A DNA stretch of 64,000 bases, taken from assembly GCF_001592365.1 (NCBI RefSeq), contig NZ_BCWU01000001.1, positions 558,001 through 622,000 on the forward strand, read 5' to 3'. The position numbers and the translations under genes were made by a program. Position 1 is the first letter of the stretch. The number at the start of each line of letters is the position of its first letter. This document shows positions 1 through 10,472 of the stretch, one piece after another. Source of the stretch: Gordonia hydrophobica NBRC 16057. GTDB taxonomy: Bacteria > Actinomycetota > Actinomycetes > Mycobacteriales > Mycobacteriaceae. Below the pieces are notes generated by a model, which saw only the letters and a program-made list of their open reading frames with translations, was not told the origin of the DNA and ran no database searches.

Positions 1-417
1 GAGCACCGCTACATCGAGGAGATGGGCGGGATGAACCTGTTCTTCGTCTTCGGGTCGGGCGACGACGCACTGTTGGTCACGCCGGAACTGACCGGTTCGC
101 TGCTGCCCGGAATCACCCGCGACTCGCTGCTCACCCTCGCCGCTGATGCGGGTTACAAGACCGATGAGCGTCGGATCTCGGTCGACGAACTCCGACAGGG
201 TGTCGAGAACGGCGACGTCACCGAGGTGTTCGCGTGCGGTACCGCCGCGGTGATCACCCCGGTCGGTCGCGTCCAGAGCGACACGCACGACTACACGGTG
301 AACGATGAGAAGACCGGGCCGGTGACCCAGGCGCTTCGTGACACCCTCACCGGACTGCAGCGCGGCACGGTCGAAGACAAGCACGGTTGGATGACCACGC
401 TGTACCCGGCGCCGTAG
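1..417 (+). CDS. ilvE: Branched-chain amino acid aminotransferase, C-terminal part
   Basis: This is the last 138 residues of the fold-type IV PLP aminotransferase that moves amino groups between glutamate and the keto acids of leucine, isoleucine and valine. The frame is already open at base 1 and reads through the family segment [28 protein letters not shown] follows at about residue 80 of the visible part, and the typical C-terminal GWMTTLYP closes it. Family members are about 365 residues, so roughly 60% lies upstream of the window. ilvE next to cobS/cobT is also the mycobacterial order. The ATG at base 22 is internal and is not the start. Confidence 0.95.
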   Translation, partial: EHRYIEEMGGMNLFFVFGSGDDALLVTPELTGSLLPGITRDSLLTLAADAGYKTDERRISVDELRQGVENGDVTEVFACGTAAVITPVGRVQSDTHDYTVNDEKTGPVTQALRDTLTGLQRGTVEDKHGWMTTLYPAP

Positions 418-483
418 CCGAAAGCCGGGGCGGCATCGTCTCGCGTCCTAGGGATCGATATCGGTAGCTCCGTGCCGTGAAGG

Positions 484-538
484 CCAGAAATGGCTGAGTT
501 GAGCCGCTCCGAGCGGTCCAACTCGGCCTTCCTTCTGG
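484..538. terminator. Hairpin between convergent ilvE and cobS
   Basis: A long imperfect inverted repeat has outer arms ccagaa (484-489) and ttctgg (533-538). Inner arms [13 protein letters not shown] caactcggcc enclose ccgctc/gagcgg. It lies between two convergent genes, so it probably serves as a bidirectional terminator. There is no clean T-run on either side. Confidence 0.6.
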
Positions 539-559
539 TGCGCGGCGCAAGACAGTGCC

Positions 560-1324
560 CTACACCAGCAGTCCGAGGGCGGTGAGCACCGCGGACAGCT
601 CGATCGTCGCGCCGATCACGTCGCCGGTCACACCGCCCGTCCGGCGGGCGCAGTGGCGACTGAACCCCCACGCGAACGCCAGCACGACGACGACGGTGAC
701 GGCCGCTCGGATCGCGGCGGCCGGGGAGTCGACGAGGCCCAGCGCCGCGGCTGCGCCCACGGCGACGGTCGACCACACCGCGATCGACCACTGCTGCGTC
801 CCGGCGACGAGCGCCCCGAATCCGTTCGCATTGGCCGCGGACAGTCCGTGCCGACAGACGATCGGCACGGTGGCACGGCTGACGAAGACGACGAGCGCGA
901 TCGCGGTCCAGCGGGCGTCGCCGATCAACGCGCCGATGGCGAGTGCCTGCCCGACAAGCACCAGTACCAGCGTCGCCGCGCCGAAGGGGCCGACGTCGCC
1001 GCTGCGCATGATCGCGCGGACCCGATCCGGATCGCCGTAACTGCCCAGTCCGTCGACGGTGTCGGCGAGTCCGTCCACGTGCATGCCCCGTGTCGCCAGA
1101 GCGAGCAATGCCACCACCACGACGCCGTCGAGTGCGGTGGGCAGCCCGGTGCGGGCGAGCCCGACAGCGGCCGCCGCCGCCAGTGCGCCGAGGACCAGAC
1201 CGACCACCGGGACCGCCGCGACGACAGTGGCGGCCCGCCGTCGGTCGAACTCGCCGCGAGGCTGGGGGAGTGGCGCGACCGTCAGCCAGGTGAAGGCGTC
1301 GTGCAGACCGCGCAGCGCCCGCAT
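560..1324 (-). CDS. cobS: Adenosylcobinamide-GDP ribazoletransferase (cobalamin synthase) CobS
   Basis: CobS is an integral membrane enzyme that joins adenosylcobinamide-GDP to alpha-ribazole (phosphate), the last assembly step of the cobalamin nucleotide loop. The 254-residue protein is strongly hydrophobic. It carries the family motifs H82-x-DGLADTVDG (82-92) and MRSGDVGPFG (106-115), whose acidic residues are expected to bind Mg2+. The ATG at 1324 gives the usual family length and the MRALRGLHDAFTWLTVAPLP N-terminus; the frame continues upstream but that part is low-complexity antisense of cobT. The start is 5 bases after the cobU-cobT stop, so the genes are co-transcribed. Confidence 0.93.
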   Translation of the reverse strand: MRALRGLHDAFTWLTVAPLPQPRGEFDRRRAATVVAAVPVVGLVLGALAAAAAVGLARTGLPTALDGVVVVALLALATRGMHVDGLADTVDGLGSYGDPDRVRAIMRSGDVGPFGAATLVLVLVGQALAIGALIGDARWTAIALVVFVSRATVPIVCRHGLSAANANGFGALVAGTQQWSIAVWSTVAVGAAAALGLVDSPAAAIRAAVTVVVVLAFAWGFSRHCARRTGGVTGDVIGATIELSAVLTALGLLV

Positions 1325-1329
1325 GCCGA

Positions 1330-3087
1330 CTACTGGCCGTCGCTGACGCCGGCTTCGCCGAAGGTCGCCATCTCGGTGAGGATGTCGATCGACGACGCCA
1401 CCAGGGGCAGCGCAGCCGCGGCCCCGGTGCCTTCGCCGAGCCTCATCGACAGGTCGAGAATCGGGGTGAGGCCGAGGTCGTCGAGCGCGAAGCGGTGCGC
1501 GGGTTCGGTCGAGAGATGTCCGGCCTGCCACCACGACGACGCACCCGGCGCCATTCGATGGGCGATGAGCGCGGCCGACGCGGTGATGACGCCGTCGATC
1601 AATGCGGGGGTCTTGCGCACCGCGGATTGGGCGAGGAACCCGGCCATCGCTGCGATGTCGGCGCCCGCGACGGCAGCGAGCAGCGCGAGCGGCTCATTGC
1701 GGTAGCGGCGGGCGTGCCGCATGCCGTCGCGGATGGCGGCGGTCTTGCGGATCCATCGGGCGTCGTCGATCCCGGTTCCGCGGCCCACCACGACCACCGG
1801 TTCGCGATCGGTGAGAGTGCCGATGAGGACCGAGGCGGGAGTCGTGTTCCCGATGCCCATGTCTCCGGCGATGAGCAGGTCGGCGCCGGTATCGACGAGT
1901 TGATCGGCCATCGCGCGGCCCGCGGCGACCGCCTGGCGCGCCTCGGCGATGGTCAACGATTCGCCCCGACGCAGGTCACCGCTGCCCGAGCGGACCTTGT
2001 ACCGCGATACGTGGGGGTCGGTGTCGGCGGCGACCGCCATGTCGAGGACGTGCACCGCGGCGCCTGCGCGGCGTGCGAGGACGTTGATCGCTGCGCCGCC
2101 GGCGGCGATGTTCGCGACCATCTGCGCGGTCACCTCGGGCGGATAGGCGGACACCCCGTCGGTCGCGACCGCGTGGTCACCGGCGAAGACGACGACGGCC
2201 GGCGCCGTCAGTCGGCGAGGAGGGCACACGCCCTGGCACGAGCTCATCCACACGCCGAGGTCCTCGAGCCGTCCGAGCGACAAGGGCGGCTTGGTCAGCT
2301 GTGTCTGCCTGAGCCGGGCCTCCTCGACGATCCGGTGATCGGGGAGTTCGACCGTGGGGAACACCTCGGCGTCGACGGCCGACAGTTCGACGGCGGGAAG
2401 TTCGGCGGCGGCAATATCGACTGCGGCGGCCGACGCAGGGACCTCGGATGCCGGAGGCCCGGGCGGAGTGGTCACCGACGGGGTGATCACCGGCGCCGGG
2501 ACCACGGGCGCGTGGACGGCAGGCGCGGGCGTCTCGAGGGTCGGCCGCGCTGCGGGGCCGGAGGTCGTGGCGGCGGGCAGGTCCAGTGCTCGTCCGGCGA
2601 CCACCAGGGTCACCGTGTCGCAGACGGCCGCGACCGCGGTGTTGAGTCGCCCGAGTTCATCGGCGAACCGACGACCCGCCGCGGTCTCCGGGACCACGGT
2701 GAGACCCACCTCGGGACTGACGATCGCCAGGTCGCCGCGGAAGTCGGCGATCGCCGCGCACACGGCGTCGATCTCATCGCCGAGATCGACGGTGTCGTCG
2801 TTCCAGGCGCCGGTAGCGTCGAGTCGGGCGGTCAGCCACATGCCGAGATCGTCGATCAGCGTCGCGGCGGCGGGCGCATCGCGCAGCTGTCCGACGAGAT
2901 CACGGGACTCGACGGTGCGATACCGCGCGTCCCGCCGATCACGATGGGCGTCGATCCGTCGCCTCCACGACGGGTCGCCGTCGGCGTCACCGGTCGCGAT
3001 GTAGCGGACCGCGGTCGATGCGGCGAGGAGGCCTTCGGCGTGCGCCGACTTGCCTGAGCGGATCCCGCCGAGGACCAGTGCGCGCAC
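1330..3087 (-). CDS. CobU-CobT fusion: adenosylcobinamide kinase/guanylyltransferase plus DMB phosphoribosyltransferase
   Basis: This 585-residue protein joins two cobalamin enzymes. Residues 1-170 are CobU, with Walker A GGIRSGKS at 7-14 and the [11 protein letters not shown] segment near 28; CobU phosphorylates and then GMP-activates adenosylcobinamide. Residues about 171-248 form a Pro/Ala/Val-rich linker. Residues 249-585 are CobT, which makes alpha-ribazole phosphate from nicotinate mononucleotide and dimethylbenzimidazole; its catalytic glutamate sits in LGEGTGAA (E552). There is no stop or frame break between the halves. In M. tuberculosis, as I recall, cobU is a separate distant gene. 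The start is an ATG 3 bases after the DUF3043 stop, and cobS follows, so all nucleotide-loop steps are in one operon. Confidence 0.92.
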   Translation of the reverse strand: MRALVLGGIRSGKSAHAEGLLAASTAVRYIATGDADGDPSWRRRIDAHRDRRDARYRTVESRDLVGQLRDAPAAATLIDDLGMWLTARLDATGAWNDDTVDLGDEIDAVCAAIADFRGDLAIVSPEVGLTVVPETAAGRRFADELGRLNTAVAAVCDTVTLVVAGRALDLPAATTSGPAARPTLETPAPAVHAPVVPAPVITPSVTTPPGPPASEVPASAAAVDIAAAELPAVELSAVDAEVFPTVELPDHRIVEEARLRQTQLTKPPLSLGRLEDLGVWMSSCQGVCPPRRLTAPAVVVFAGDHAVATDGVSAYPPEVTAQMVANIAAGGAAINVLARRAGAAVHVLDMAVAADTDPHVSRYKVRSGSGDLRRGESLTIAEARQAVAAGRAMADQLVDTGADLLIAGDMGIGNTTPASVLIGTLTDREPVVVVGRGTGIDDARWIRKTAAIRDGMRHARRYRNEPLALLAAVAGADIAAMAGFLAQSAVRKTPALIDGVITASAALIAHRMAPGASSWWQAGHLSTEPAHRFALDDLGLTPILDLSMRLGEGTGAAAALPLVASSIDILTEMATFGEAGVSDGQ

Positions 3088-3090
3088 CCG

Positions 3091-3771
3091 CTAGACCTTG
3101 TCGCCGGGCTTGTACTGCGGCCGCGGCGCACGCATCATGCGCAGCTGCATGGCACGCGTGAAGGAGTACCAGCCGAGGCGGAACCCGGTGTCGGAGGTCT
3201 CCGGGTAACGCTCGCGGACCCGACGGTTCACCATTCGCCCGAGGTAGAGCGAGTCGATGATGACGAACAGCACGAAGACCAACAGGACCAAGTTTCCGAT
3301 CACTGCAAGGTTCGGCACCATCAGCACCACGAGCAGGAAGATCGCGAACGGCAGGAACAGGCCGGCGAAGTTGCGGCGGGAGTCGACGATGTCGCGCGCC
3401 ATCTTACGGACCGGGCCGCGGTCGCGGGCGACCATGTACTTCTCGTCGCCCGACATCATCTTCTCGCGCTGGTCGAGCCGGACGCGCTTGCGCTCGGCCG
3501 ACACCTCCTTGCGCTCGGCCTTGGTCATCGACGCACGCAGCGACTTCTTCCGTGCCCGTGCCTCTGCCCGGGTGGCGGGCGGCGCGGTCATCGGCGCGCG
3601 CTTGCGCTCGGCGTCGCGCCGCTTCGGCGTGGGACGACCCTTGCCGGGCGTTGTGGCTCCGGATCCCGGGGACTTGTCAGCAGTCTCCGCGGCCGTCGTC
3701 TCGGCCGCAGTCGTCTCCTCCGGCGCGTCGTCAGCGTTCTTGTCGGCGTCGGATTTCCAAGGCAACTTCAC
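3091..3771 (-). CDS. DUF3043 family membrane protein
   Basis: This 226-residue actinobacterial protein has no known function. The first ~130 residues are very polar: an Ala/Glu/Thr-rich start, then a Lys/Arg-rich region with many ERK/AEAR segments. Two adjacent membrane segments follow at about 136-155 and 158-178, then a basic tail that includes RPQYKPGDKV. The position matches Rv2206 of M. tuberculosis, also beside cobT. It is the first gene of the leftward cob operon and is divergent from glycerate kinase. Its link to cobalamin is only by position. Confidence 0.85.
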   Translation of the reverse strand: MKLPWKSDADKNADDAPEETTAAETTAAETADKSPGSGATTPGKGRPTPKRRDAERKRAPMTAPPATRAEARARKKSLRASMTKAERKEVSAERKRVRLDQREKMMSGDEKYMVARDRGPVRKMARDIVDSRRNFAGLFLPFAIFLLVVLMVPNLAVIGNLVLLVFVLFVIIDSLYLGRMVNRRVRERYPETSDTGFRLGWYSFTRAMQLRMMRAPRPQYKPGDKV

Positions 3772-3841
3772 ACCTCAAGACTATTCGATCTGTCCGCGCG
3801 ACCCGGCACCGGGCAACGGCCCGCCGATACCCTCGACATTG

Positions 3842-4948
3842 ATGATGCAAACGGTGGTGAGACAGGTGGCACAGCGGGTAGTGATCGCCCCGGACGAGTT
3901 CGGCGGAACACTGACGGCGCCGGAGGCCGCTCAGGCGATCGCCGACGGGTGGCTGCGCGCCTGTCCCGACGCCGAGGTGAGGCTGCTGCCGCAGTCCGAC
4001 GGCGGGCCCGGATTCGTCGACGTGCTGGCGGCTGCGGGGATCGGGCGTCTGGTTCCCGTCGCCGCGGTGGGCCCGCTCGGCGGTCCAGTGGCGGGGAACC
4101 TGCTCCTCGACGAGGACACCGTCTACCTGGAGTCTGCTCAGTTCTGCGGCCTGCACCTCATCGCAGCGCCCGGACCAGACTCGCGTACCGCGTGGGAGGC
4201 GAGCACAGATGGGCTCGGCATGGCGTTGGACGCGGCGGTCGCCGCCGGAGCGCGGCGGATCGTCGTCGGACTGGGCGGCAGCGCGACCACCGACGGCGGT
4301 CGTGGGGCGTGCGAGGCGCTCGGCGGATGGGATCGAACCCGCGAACGTCTGCGCGGCGTCGACCTGGTCGCCGCGACCGACGTGACGAATCCGCTGCTCG
4401 GACCAACCGGGGCGGCTGCGGTCTTCGGGCCGCAGAAGGGCGCGGATCCGCAGACCGTCCGCCGTCTGGAGGAACGACTCGCAGCGTGGGCCGCCACAAT
4501 GGCGCACGACGGCCCACCGATCGTTCATGAAGCGGGCGCGGGCGCGGCGGGCGGACTCGGCGCTTTCCTTCTTGCGCTCGGCGGTCGACGTCGTGCCGGT
4601 GCGGCCGTCGTCGCGGAGGCGACCCGGCGCGCGGAGCAGATCGCGGCCGCGGATGTGGTGGTGACCGGCGAAGGCCGATACGACGCGCAGACAGCCTTCG
4701 GCAAGGTGGCCGCGGCGGTCGCCGCCGATGCTGCGACAGCCGGTGTCGACGTACTGGTCATTGCAGGTCAGGTCACCGACGACGCTGATATCCCCGGAGT
4801 GGTCGCGGTGCACTCGATGACTGCCTATGCGGGGTCGGTGCAGCAGGCGATGAAGCGACCGCGGTCCGTGCTGACACAAGTGGCGGAGTCCGTCGCGCGC
4901 GAGTGGGATTCGACACGCGGCAAAGTCGAGGGCGGGATGCGGGAATAG
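3842..4948 (+). CDS. Glycerate kinase (GlxK/GarK family)
   Basis: The predicted enzyme phosphorylates glycerate with ATP, linking glyoxylate or serine breakdown to glycolysis. From ATG 3842 it has 368 residues, the normal family length. It opens with RVVIAPDEFGGTL, the nucleotide-binding start of the family, and shows VGLGGSATTDGG near the middle and VVTGEGRYDAQTAFGK in the C-terminal third. GTG 3866 (MAQRVVIAPDEFGG) is an equally plausible start and would remove eight residues. The gene is divergent from the DUF3043 gene and matches the position of Rv2205c. Confidence 0.9.
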   Translation: MMQTVVRQVAQRVVIAPDEFGGTLTAPEAAQAIADGWLRACPDAEVRLLPQSDGGPGFVDVLAAAGIGRLVPVAAVGPLGGPVAGNLLLDEDTVYLESAQFCGLHLIAAPGPDSRTAWEASTDGLGMALDAAVAAGARRIVVGLGGSATTDGGRGACEALGGWDRTRERLRGVDLVAATDVTNPLLGPTGAAAVFGPQKGADPQTVRRLEERLAAWAATMAHDGPPIVHEAGAGAAGGLGAFLLALGGRRRAGAAVVAEATRRAEQIAAADVVVTGEGRYDAQTAFGKVAAAVAADAATAGVDVLVIAGQVTDDADIPGVVAVHSMTAYAGSVQQAMKRPRSVLTQVAESVAREWDSTRGKVEGGMRE

Positions 4949-5072
4949 GGGCCTTGCGAGTACCGTTGAGCCTGTTGGTCGCCAGAAACGGAACTCGAGT
5001 CCGGTCTGCGCGCCATCGACAACGTATCTGGTCGCCCGGAAAGCGAAGCGGCCGGCGACACGAGGAGTGCTC

Positions 5073-5420
5073 ATGACCGTTCAGAACGAAACCGACACCG
5101 GTGTCCTGCTGACTGACGCCGCCGCCTCCAAGGCGAAGGCGCTGCTCGACCAGGAGGGTCGCGACGACCTGGCCCTGCGCATCGCAGTCCAGCCGGGTGG
5201 CTGCGCTGGTCTGCGCTACCAGCTGTTCTTTGACGACCGGAGCCTCGACGGCGATGTGATGTCGGACTTCGGCGGCGTCAAGCTCGCCGTCGACCGGATG
5301 AGCGCACCCTACGTGCAGGGCGCCACCATCGACTTCGTCGACAGCATCGAGAAGCAGGGCTTCACGATCGACAACCCGAACGCGACCGGCAGCTGCGCCT
5401 GCGGCGACTCGTTCAACTGA
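5073..5420 (+). CDS. A-type iron-sulfur carrier (IscA/ErpA/HesB family)
   Basis: This 115-residue protein is predicted to carry Fe-S clusters to target enzymes. The three conserved cysteines are present at C44 (GGCAGLRY) and C108/C110 (GSCACGDSF), the classic C-x63-C-x-C spacing. ATG 5073 is chosen over the in-frame GTG 5067 because GAGGA at 5062-5066 is then 6 bases upstream. Likely clients nearby are the Rieske protein QcrA and other Fe-S enzymes, but that is inference. A strong terminator follows, so the gene is probably monocistronic. The position matches Rv2204c. Confidence 0.93.
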   Translation: MTVQNETDTGVLLTDAAASKAKALLDQEGRDDLALRIAVQPGGCAGLRYQLFFDDRSLDGDVMSDFGGVKLAVDRMSAPYVQGATIDFVDSIEKQGFTIDNPNATGSCACGDSFN

Positions 5421-6503
<1,083 letters not shown>

Positions 6504-6509
6504 CAACGA

Positions 6510-6555
6510 CGACGGCGGGCGGGACGAAGAGATCTCTTCGTCCCGCCCGCCGTCG
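6510..6555. terminator. Perfect 46-base palindrome, bidirectional terminator
   Basis: Two 23-base arms, 6510-6532 and 6533-6555, are exactly complementary with no unpaired loop (core gaagaga|tctcttc). They sit between the convergent stops of adoK and asnB. The flanks lack a long T-run, so termination strength would come from the very stable stem. Confidence 0.75.
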
Positions 6556-6575
6556 CGTAGGGGGCCGGAGGCCGG

Positions 6576-8501
6576 CTACAGCCGGACCGGGTAGTCGCGG
6601 TCCTCGATCTTGGGGACGACGGTGCCGTCGACGAAGATGCCGTACCAGAGCATGAAGCAGATGACGGTCCAGATGCGACGGCTGTTGTCGACCTCGCCGC
6701 GCCGGTGCTCCTCGAGCATCTGCATCACGAACTGCTTGTTGAAGATGTGATCAGTGTCGGACGTTGCGATGAGTTCCCGCGCCCAGTCGTACATCTCGGT
6801 GCCGGCCAACCAGTGGCGCAACGGCACCGGGAATCCGAGCTTGCGGCGGTGCAGCACATGCGGCGGCACGATCTGCTCGAGCGCCTTGCGGAGCGCGTAC
6901 TTGGTGGTGCCGTGGCTGATCTTCTCCTCGAACGGCAACTGCTCCGCCACCGCGAAGACTTCCTTGTCGAGGAACGGCACGCGCAACTCCAGTGAGTGCG
7001 CCATGTTGATCTTGTCGGCCTTCACCAGGATGTCGCCGCGCAGCCAGGTGAACAGATCCAGGTGCTGCATGCGCGTCACCGGGTCCATGCCCTCGCTCAT
7101 CCGGTAGATCGGCGCGGTCACGTCCTGATGCATCCAGTCCTCACGGAAGGTCCGTAGGACGGTGCGCAGCCGGGCGTCGTCGAAGCTGCGTGCATTCCCG
7201 TAGTAGCGATCCTCAAGGGTCAGCGAACCGCGGTGCAGCAGACTCTTGCCCCGCGTGCCCTCGGGAATGCGGTCGGAGATCTTGCCTGCCAGTCGGCGCA
7301 CACCGCCGGGCAGCTTGTCGAAGGTCGCGAGGGACAGCGGCTCCTTGTAGATCGTGTAACCGCCGAAGAGTTCGTCCGCGCCTTCGCCGGACAGGACCAC
7401 CTTGACGTGCTTGCGGGCCTCGGCCGCCACGAAGTAGAGCGGGACCAGCGCGGGGTCGGCGACCGGGTCGTCGAGGTACCAGATGATCTGGGGGAGGGCA
7501 TCGACGAACTCGCGTGGCGACACGACCTTCACGATGTGGCGTGCGCCGATCGCCTCGGCCGACTCGGCGGCGACGTCGACCTCGGAGTATCCGTCCCGCT
7601 CGAACCCGGTGGTGAAGGTGATCAGGTCGGGATTGTGTTGGATGGCGAGCGCCGCGATCGCCGTGGAGTCGATGCCGCCGGAGAGGAACGAGCCGACGGT
7701 GACGTCGGCCCGCATGTGCTTGGCCACCGAGTCGCGCAACACGTCGGCGATTTCGTCGTACCGCTTCTGCTCGCCGTTCGGTGCGAACGGGCGCACCGGA
7801 AAACGCGGCTTGAAGTAGCGCGTCACCGCGGGTGCGACGCCGGGGCGGAGAGTCGCGTAGCAACCGGACTCCAGGCGCGTGATGTTCTTGTGCAGTGTCT
7901 CGGGCTCAGGCACGTACTGCAGCACGGTGTAGTGCTCGATCGCGCGGTCGTCGAGTTCACGGTCGAGGCCGAGACGATCGAGCAGTTCCAGGACGCTCTT
8001 CTTCTCGCTGCCGAACGCGGTGCCGCGGGCGCTGGTCGCCAGGAACAGCGGTTTGATGCCGAACTGGTCGCGGGCGAGGAACAATTCCTTCTGCTGCGTG
8101 TCCCAGATCGCGAAGCCGAACATGCCGCGCAGCTTGGTGAGGACGTCGGCGCCCCAGTAGTGGTACCCGGCGACGATCGACTCGCCGTCGCCCTCGGTCC
8201 GGAACGCGGCGTCGAACTCGCGCGACAGTTCGTCGCGGATCTCCAAGTAGTTGTAGATCTCGCCGTTGAAGACCAGTGCGTAGCGTTCCGGGTCCTCGGG
8301 CGGGCCCCAGCGCAGCGGCTGGTGCGAGTGCTCGATGTCGATGATCGACAGTCGGTTGAAACCGAAGATCAGGTCGTCGTCGTTCCAGGTGCCGAGGTCG
8401 TCGGGGCCGCGGTGCCGCATGCACGTGGCCGCCGATGCGACGAGTTGGGTCGCCGACGACGCGGTGCCGTCGCTGGTCAGCATTCCGAGCAAGCCGCACA
8501 C
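6576..8501 (-). CDS. asnB: Asparagine synthase (glutamine-hydrolysing)
   Basis: AsnB makes asparagine from aspartate, ATP and glutamine. The 641-residue protein starts with GTG followed by Cys2 (MCGLLGM), the nucleophile of the N-terminal class II glutaminase domain. The synthetase domain carries the pyrophosphate-binding motif FLSGGIDST at about residues 265-274 and LSGEGADELFGGY near 370. The length and C-terminus (VPKIEDRDYPVRL) match the actinobacterial AsnB type, and the position matches Rv2201. In mycobacteria this enzyme also influences amidation of cell-wall peptides, which would fit the setting, but no sequence evidence here decides that. It is divergent from ctaC. Confidence 0.93.
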   Translation of the reverse strand: MCGLLGMLTSDGTASSATQLVASAATCMRHRGPDDLGTWNDDDLIFGFNRLSIIDIEHSHQPLRWGPPEDPERYALVFNGEIYNYLEIRDELSREFDAAFRTEGDGESIVAGYHYWGADVLTKLRGMFGFAIWDTQQKELFLARDQFGIKPLFLATSARGTAFGSEKKSVLELLDRLGLDRELDDRAIEHYTVLQYVPEPETLHKNITRLESGCYATLRPGVAPAVTRYFKPRFPVRPFAPNGEQKRYDEIADVLRDSVAKHMRADVTVGSFLSGGIDSTAIAALAIQHNPDLITFTTGFERDGYSEVDVAAESAEAIGARHIVKVVSPREFVDALPQIIWYLDDPVADPALVPLYFVAAEARKHVKVVLSGEGADELFGGYTIYKEPLSLATFDKLPGGVRRLAGKISDRIPEGTRGKSLLHRGSLTLEDRYYGNARSFDDARLRTVLRTFREDWMHQDVTAPIYRMSEGMDPVTRMQHLDLFTWLRGDILVKADKINMAHSLELRVPFLDKEVFAVAEQLPFEEKISHGTTKYALRKALEQIVPPHVLHRRKLGFPVPLRHWLAGTEMYDWARELIATSDTDHIFNKQFVMQMLEEHRRGEVDNSRRIWTVICFMLWYGIFVDGTVVPKIEDRDYPVRL

Positions 8502-8828
8502 GGTGACAGGGCCTCATTTCGCTGGGTCGGGTAGACAGGGTCGAGAAACTGCGGCCGATGCGCGCGGAGCTGCACGCACAAGCCGTTCCACTATGCCGCA
8601 GATGCCTGCGATTCCGCGACCGCGCCGCGCCGGACAGGGCGCTCTGCCGTGTTGCTCTGGACGCCTTTGCGCAGGTCATGGAAAATGATCCGGGTAACAG
8701 CGGGCCCCAATCACGAACAGTTCGTCGGGTTGGTCTACGCTGCGTAGTACTAGGTGCAAGAATTGCGTCGAGAGTGTGTGGTCTCCCGACGCAGGCCTTG
8801 AAGAACAGCTCCCTGCCAGCAGGAAGGC
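8502..8828. other. Intergenic region between divergent asnB and ctaC
   Basis: These 327 bases contain no gene I can support. A possible ctaC promoter is TTCGTC (8721-8726) with an 18-base spacer to TAGTAC (8745-8750), which would give a leader of about 75 bases. AGGAAGG at 8821-8827 is the ctaC ribosome binding site. No riboswitch or repeat was recognised. Confidence 0.4.
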
Positions 8829-9971
8829 GTGAAATTGACGAACGGTGTACGGCCGTCTGCGCGACGAAGGGGATCGTCGTCGCGCATGATCAAGAGACTG
8901 AGCGGCCTCGTGGTCCTGGGCGTCGGTGTGCTGATGACGTCGGGCTGCAGTGCCGAAGAGGCGTTGCGTTTCGGTTGGCCTGAAGGCATCACACCCGAGG
9001 GCCAGGATATGCGTACGTTCTGGACCTGGGCGGTCATCGCTGCCTTGGCCATGGGCGTCATCGTGTGGGGCCTGATCTTCTGGACCATCACGTTCCATCG
9101 TCGTCGGCCGAACACTGCGCCCGAGGACGAGATTCCGCGCCAGACTGGCTACAACGTCCCGCTGGAGCTCGCCTACACTGCGATCCCGTTCGTGCTGATC
9201 GCCGTGATGTTCTACTTCACCGTTGTGGTCCAGAACAAGGTCGAGGCGAAGGAAGACAACCCGGCGGTCGTCGTGGACGTCACCGCCTTCCAGTGGAACT
9301 GGAAGTTCGGCTACAACTCGGTCACGATCAACGGCGACCAGCTGGTGAACCCGAAGACCGACTCGAAGAAGGGTGAGCCCTTCGAGGAGCAGATTCCGAA
9401 GTACCGCGAGGAAGACGGCGAGCAGGAGCGCATCCTGGGCGCTGCCGGCGGTCGTTCGGCTGATATCCGCGACTACCTCTCGTACGACAAGATCGAGACG
9501 CTCGGCACGTCGTCGGAGATTCCGATCCTGGTGCTGCCGACCGACACCCGCATCCAGTTCGATCTGGCTGCTGCGGACGTCATCCACTCGTTCTGGGTTC
9601 CGGAGTTCCTGTTCAAGCGCGACGTCATGCCGTTCCCCAAGGAGAACCATCAGGACCCGTCCTTCCAGGTCTCGAAGATCGACCGTGAAGGCGCCTTCGT
9701 CGGCCGCTGCGCGGAGATGTGCGGCACGTTCCACGCCATGATGAACTTCGAGATCCGTGCGGTCAGCCCGGAGACCTTCGCGAACTACATCAAGTTCCGC
9801 CAGGGCAACCCGGACGCCACCAACGCCCAGGCGCTGCAGGCCGTCTGCCAGACACCTCAGTCGGTGACGACCGTCCCGTTCGACACCCGTCGTGTCTCGA
9901 ACGGAACGACGCCGAAGGACCTCGGCGACGCCAGCAACACCACGATCCCCAACTGCAAGCCGGAGGTCTAA
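8829..9971 (+). CDS. ctaC: Cytochrome c oxidase (aa3) subunit II
   Basis: Subunit II holds the CuA centre that takes electrons from cytochrome cc of the bcc complex. The 380-residue protein has a lipoprotein signal ending MTSGC (C40), two membrane helices at about 65-125 and a periplasmic cupredoxin domain. CuA ligands are in GRCAEMCGTFHAMM. Like other actinobacterial CtaC it has an insertion (about residues 165-215) not found in mitochondrial subunit II. GTG 8829 lies only 1 base after AGGAAGG; TTG 8835 has 7-base spacing and may be the real start, and ATG 8886 is a third option. ctaF follows after 6 bases. Position matches Rv2200c. Confidence 0.93.
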   Translation: MKLTNGVRPSARRRGSSSRMIKRLSGLVVLGVGVLMTSGCSAEEALRFGWPEGITPEGQDMRTFWTWAVIAALAMGVIVWGLIFWTITFHRRRPNTAPEDEIPRQTGYNVPLELAYTAIPFVLIAVMFYFTVVVQNKVEAKEDNPAVVVDVTAFQWNWKFGYNSVTINGDQLVNPKTDSKKGEPFEEQIPKYREEDGEQERILGAAGGRSADIRDYLSYDKIETLGTSSEIPILVLPTDTRIQFDLAAADVIHSFWVPEFLFKRDVMPFPKENHQDPSFQVSKIDREGAFVGRCAEMCGTFHAMMNFEIRAVSPETFANYIKFRQGNPDATNAQALQAVCQTPQSVTTVPFDTRRVSNGTTPKDLGDASNTTIPNCKPEV

Positions 9972-9977
9972 GCAGCT

Positions 9978-10394
9978 ATGAAGGTCGAAGCACGGATCTT
10001 TGAGGCAATCGCTGTCTTCTTCTTCGTGGTCGGAATCATCTACGCCGTCGCCACGTTCTACTACCGCACCGGTGTGGAGTGGGCAGGCGCCACCGCGATG
10101 TTCTTCTCCGGTGGCCTGGCTCTGATCGCAGGCACCTACTTCCGGTTCGTTGCACGACGCGTCGAGATCCGCCCCGAGGACTTCGAAGAAGCTGAGATCG
10201 AGGACGGAGCCGGCGAGCTCGGTTTCTTCTCGCCGCACAGCTACTGGCCGATCATGATCGCAGGCGCCGCGTCGCTGTTCGCGATCGGTTTCGCGACCTC
10301 GAACTGGTGGTTCGCCATCGGCGTCATCCCGGTGATCATCGCCTGCGCCGCAGGCTTGGTCTTCGAGTACCACGTGGGACCTGAGAAGCACTGA
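9978..10394 (+). CDS. ctaF: Cytochrome c oxidase subunit IV (actinobacterial)
   Basis: This 138-residue membrane protein is the small fourth subunit of actinobacterial aa3 oxidase. It has four hydrophobic segments in two pairs, separated by an acidic loop RPEDFEEAEIEDGAGELG, and ends HVGPEKH. It begins 6 bases after ctaC and is followed by a terminator, so ctaC-ctaF form a two-gene operon. The position matches Rv2199c. Confidence 0.92.
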   Translation: MKVEARIFEAIAVFFFVVGIIYAVATFYYRTGVEWAGATAMFFSGGLALIAGTYFRFVARRVEIRPEDFEEAEIEDGAGELGFFSPHSYWPIMIAGAASLFAIGFATSNWWFAIGVIPVIIACAAGLVFEYHVGPEKH

Positions 10395-10414
10395 TCCCAA
10401 ACAGCTCCGACGAG

Positions 10415-10443
10415 GCCGCACCCGGATTTCCGGGTGCGGCTTT
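10415..10443 (+). terminator. Terminator of the ctaC-ctaF operon
   Basis: An 11-bp perfect stem, gccgcacccgg (10415-10425) with ccgggtgcggc (10430-10440), encloses a 4-base loop and is followed by TTT. It lies 20 bases after the ctaF stop. Confidence 0.85.
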
Positions 10444-10472
10444 GTCGTACGTACGGCGAAATTGTGATGCCA

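Noticed and set aside
3772..3841. Search for a cobalamin riboswitch ahead of the cob operon
   Set aside because: Only 70 bases separate the divergent genes, too short for the class, and no B12-box-like sequence was seen.
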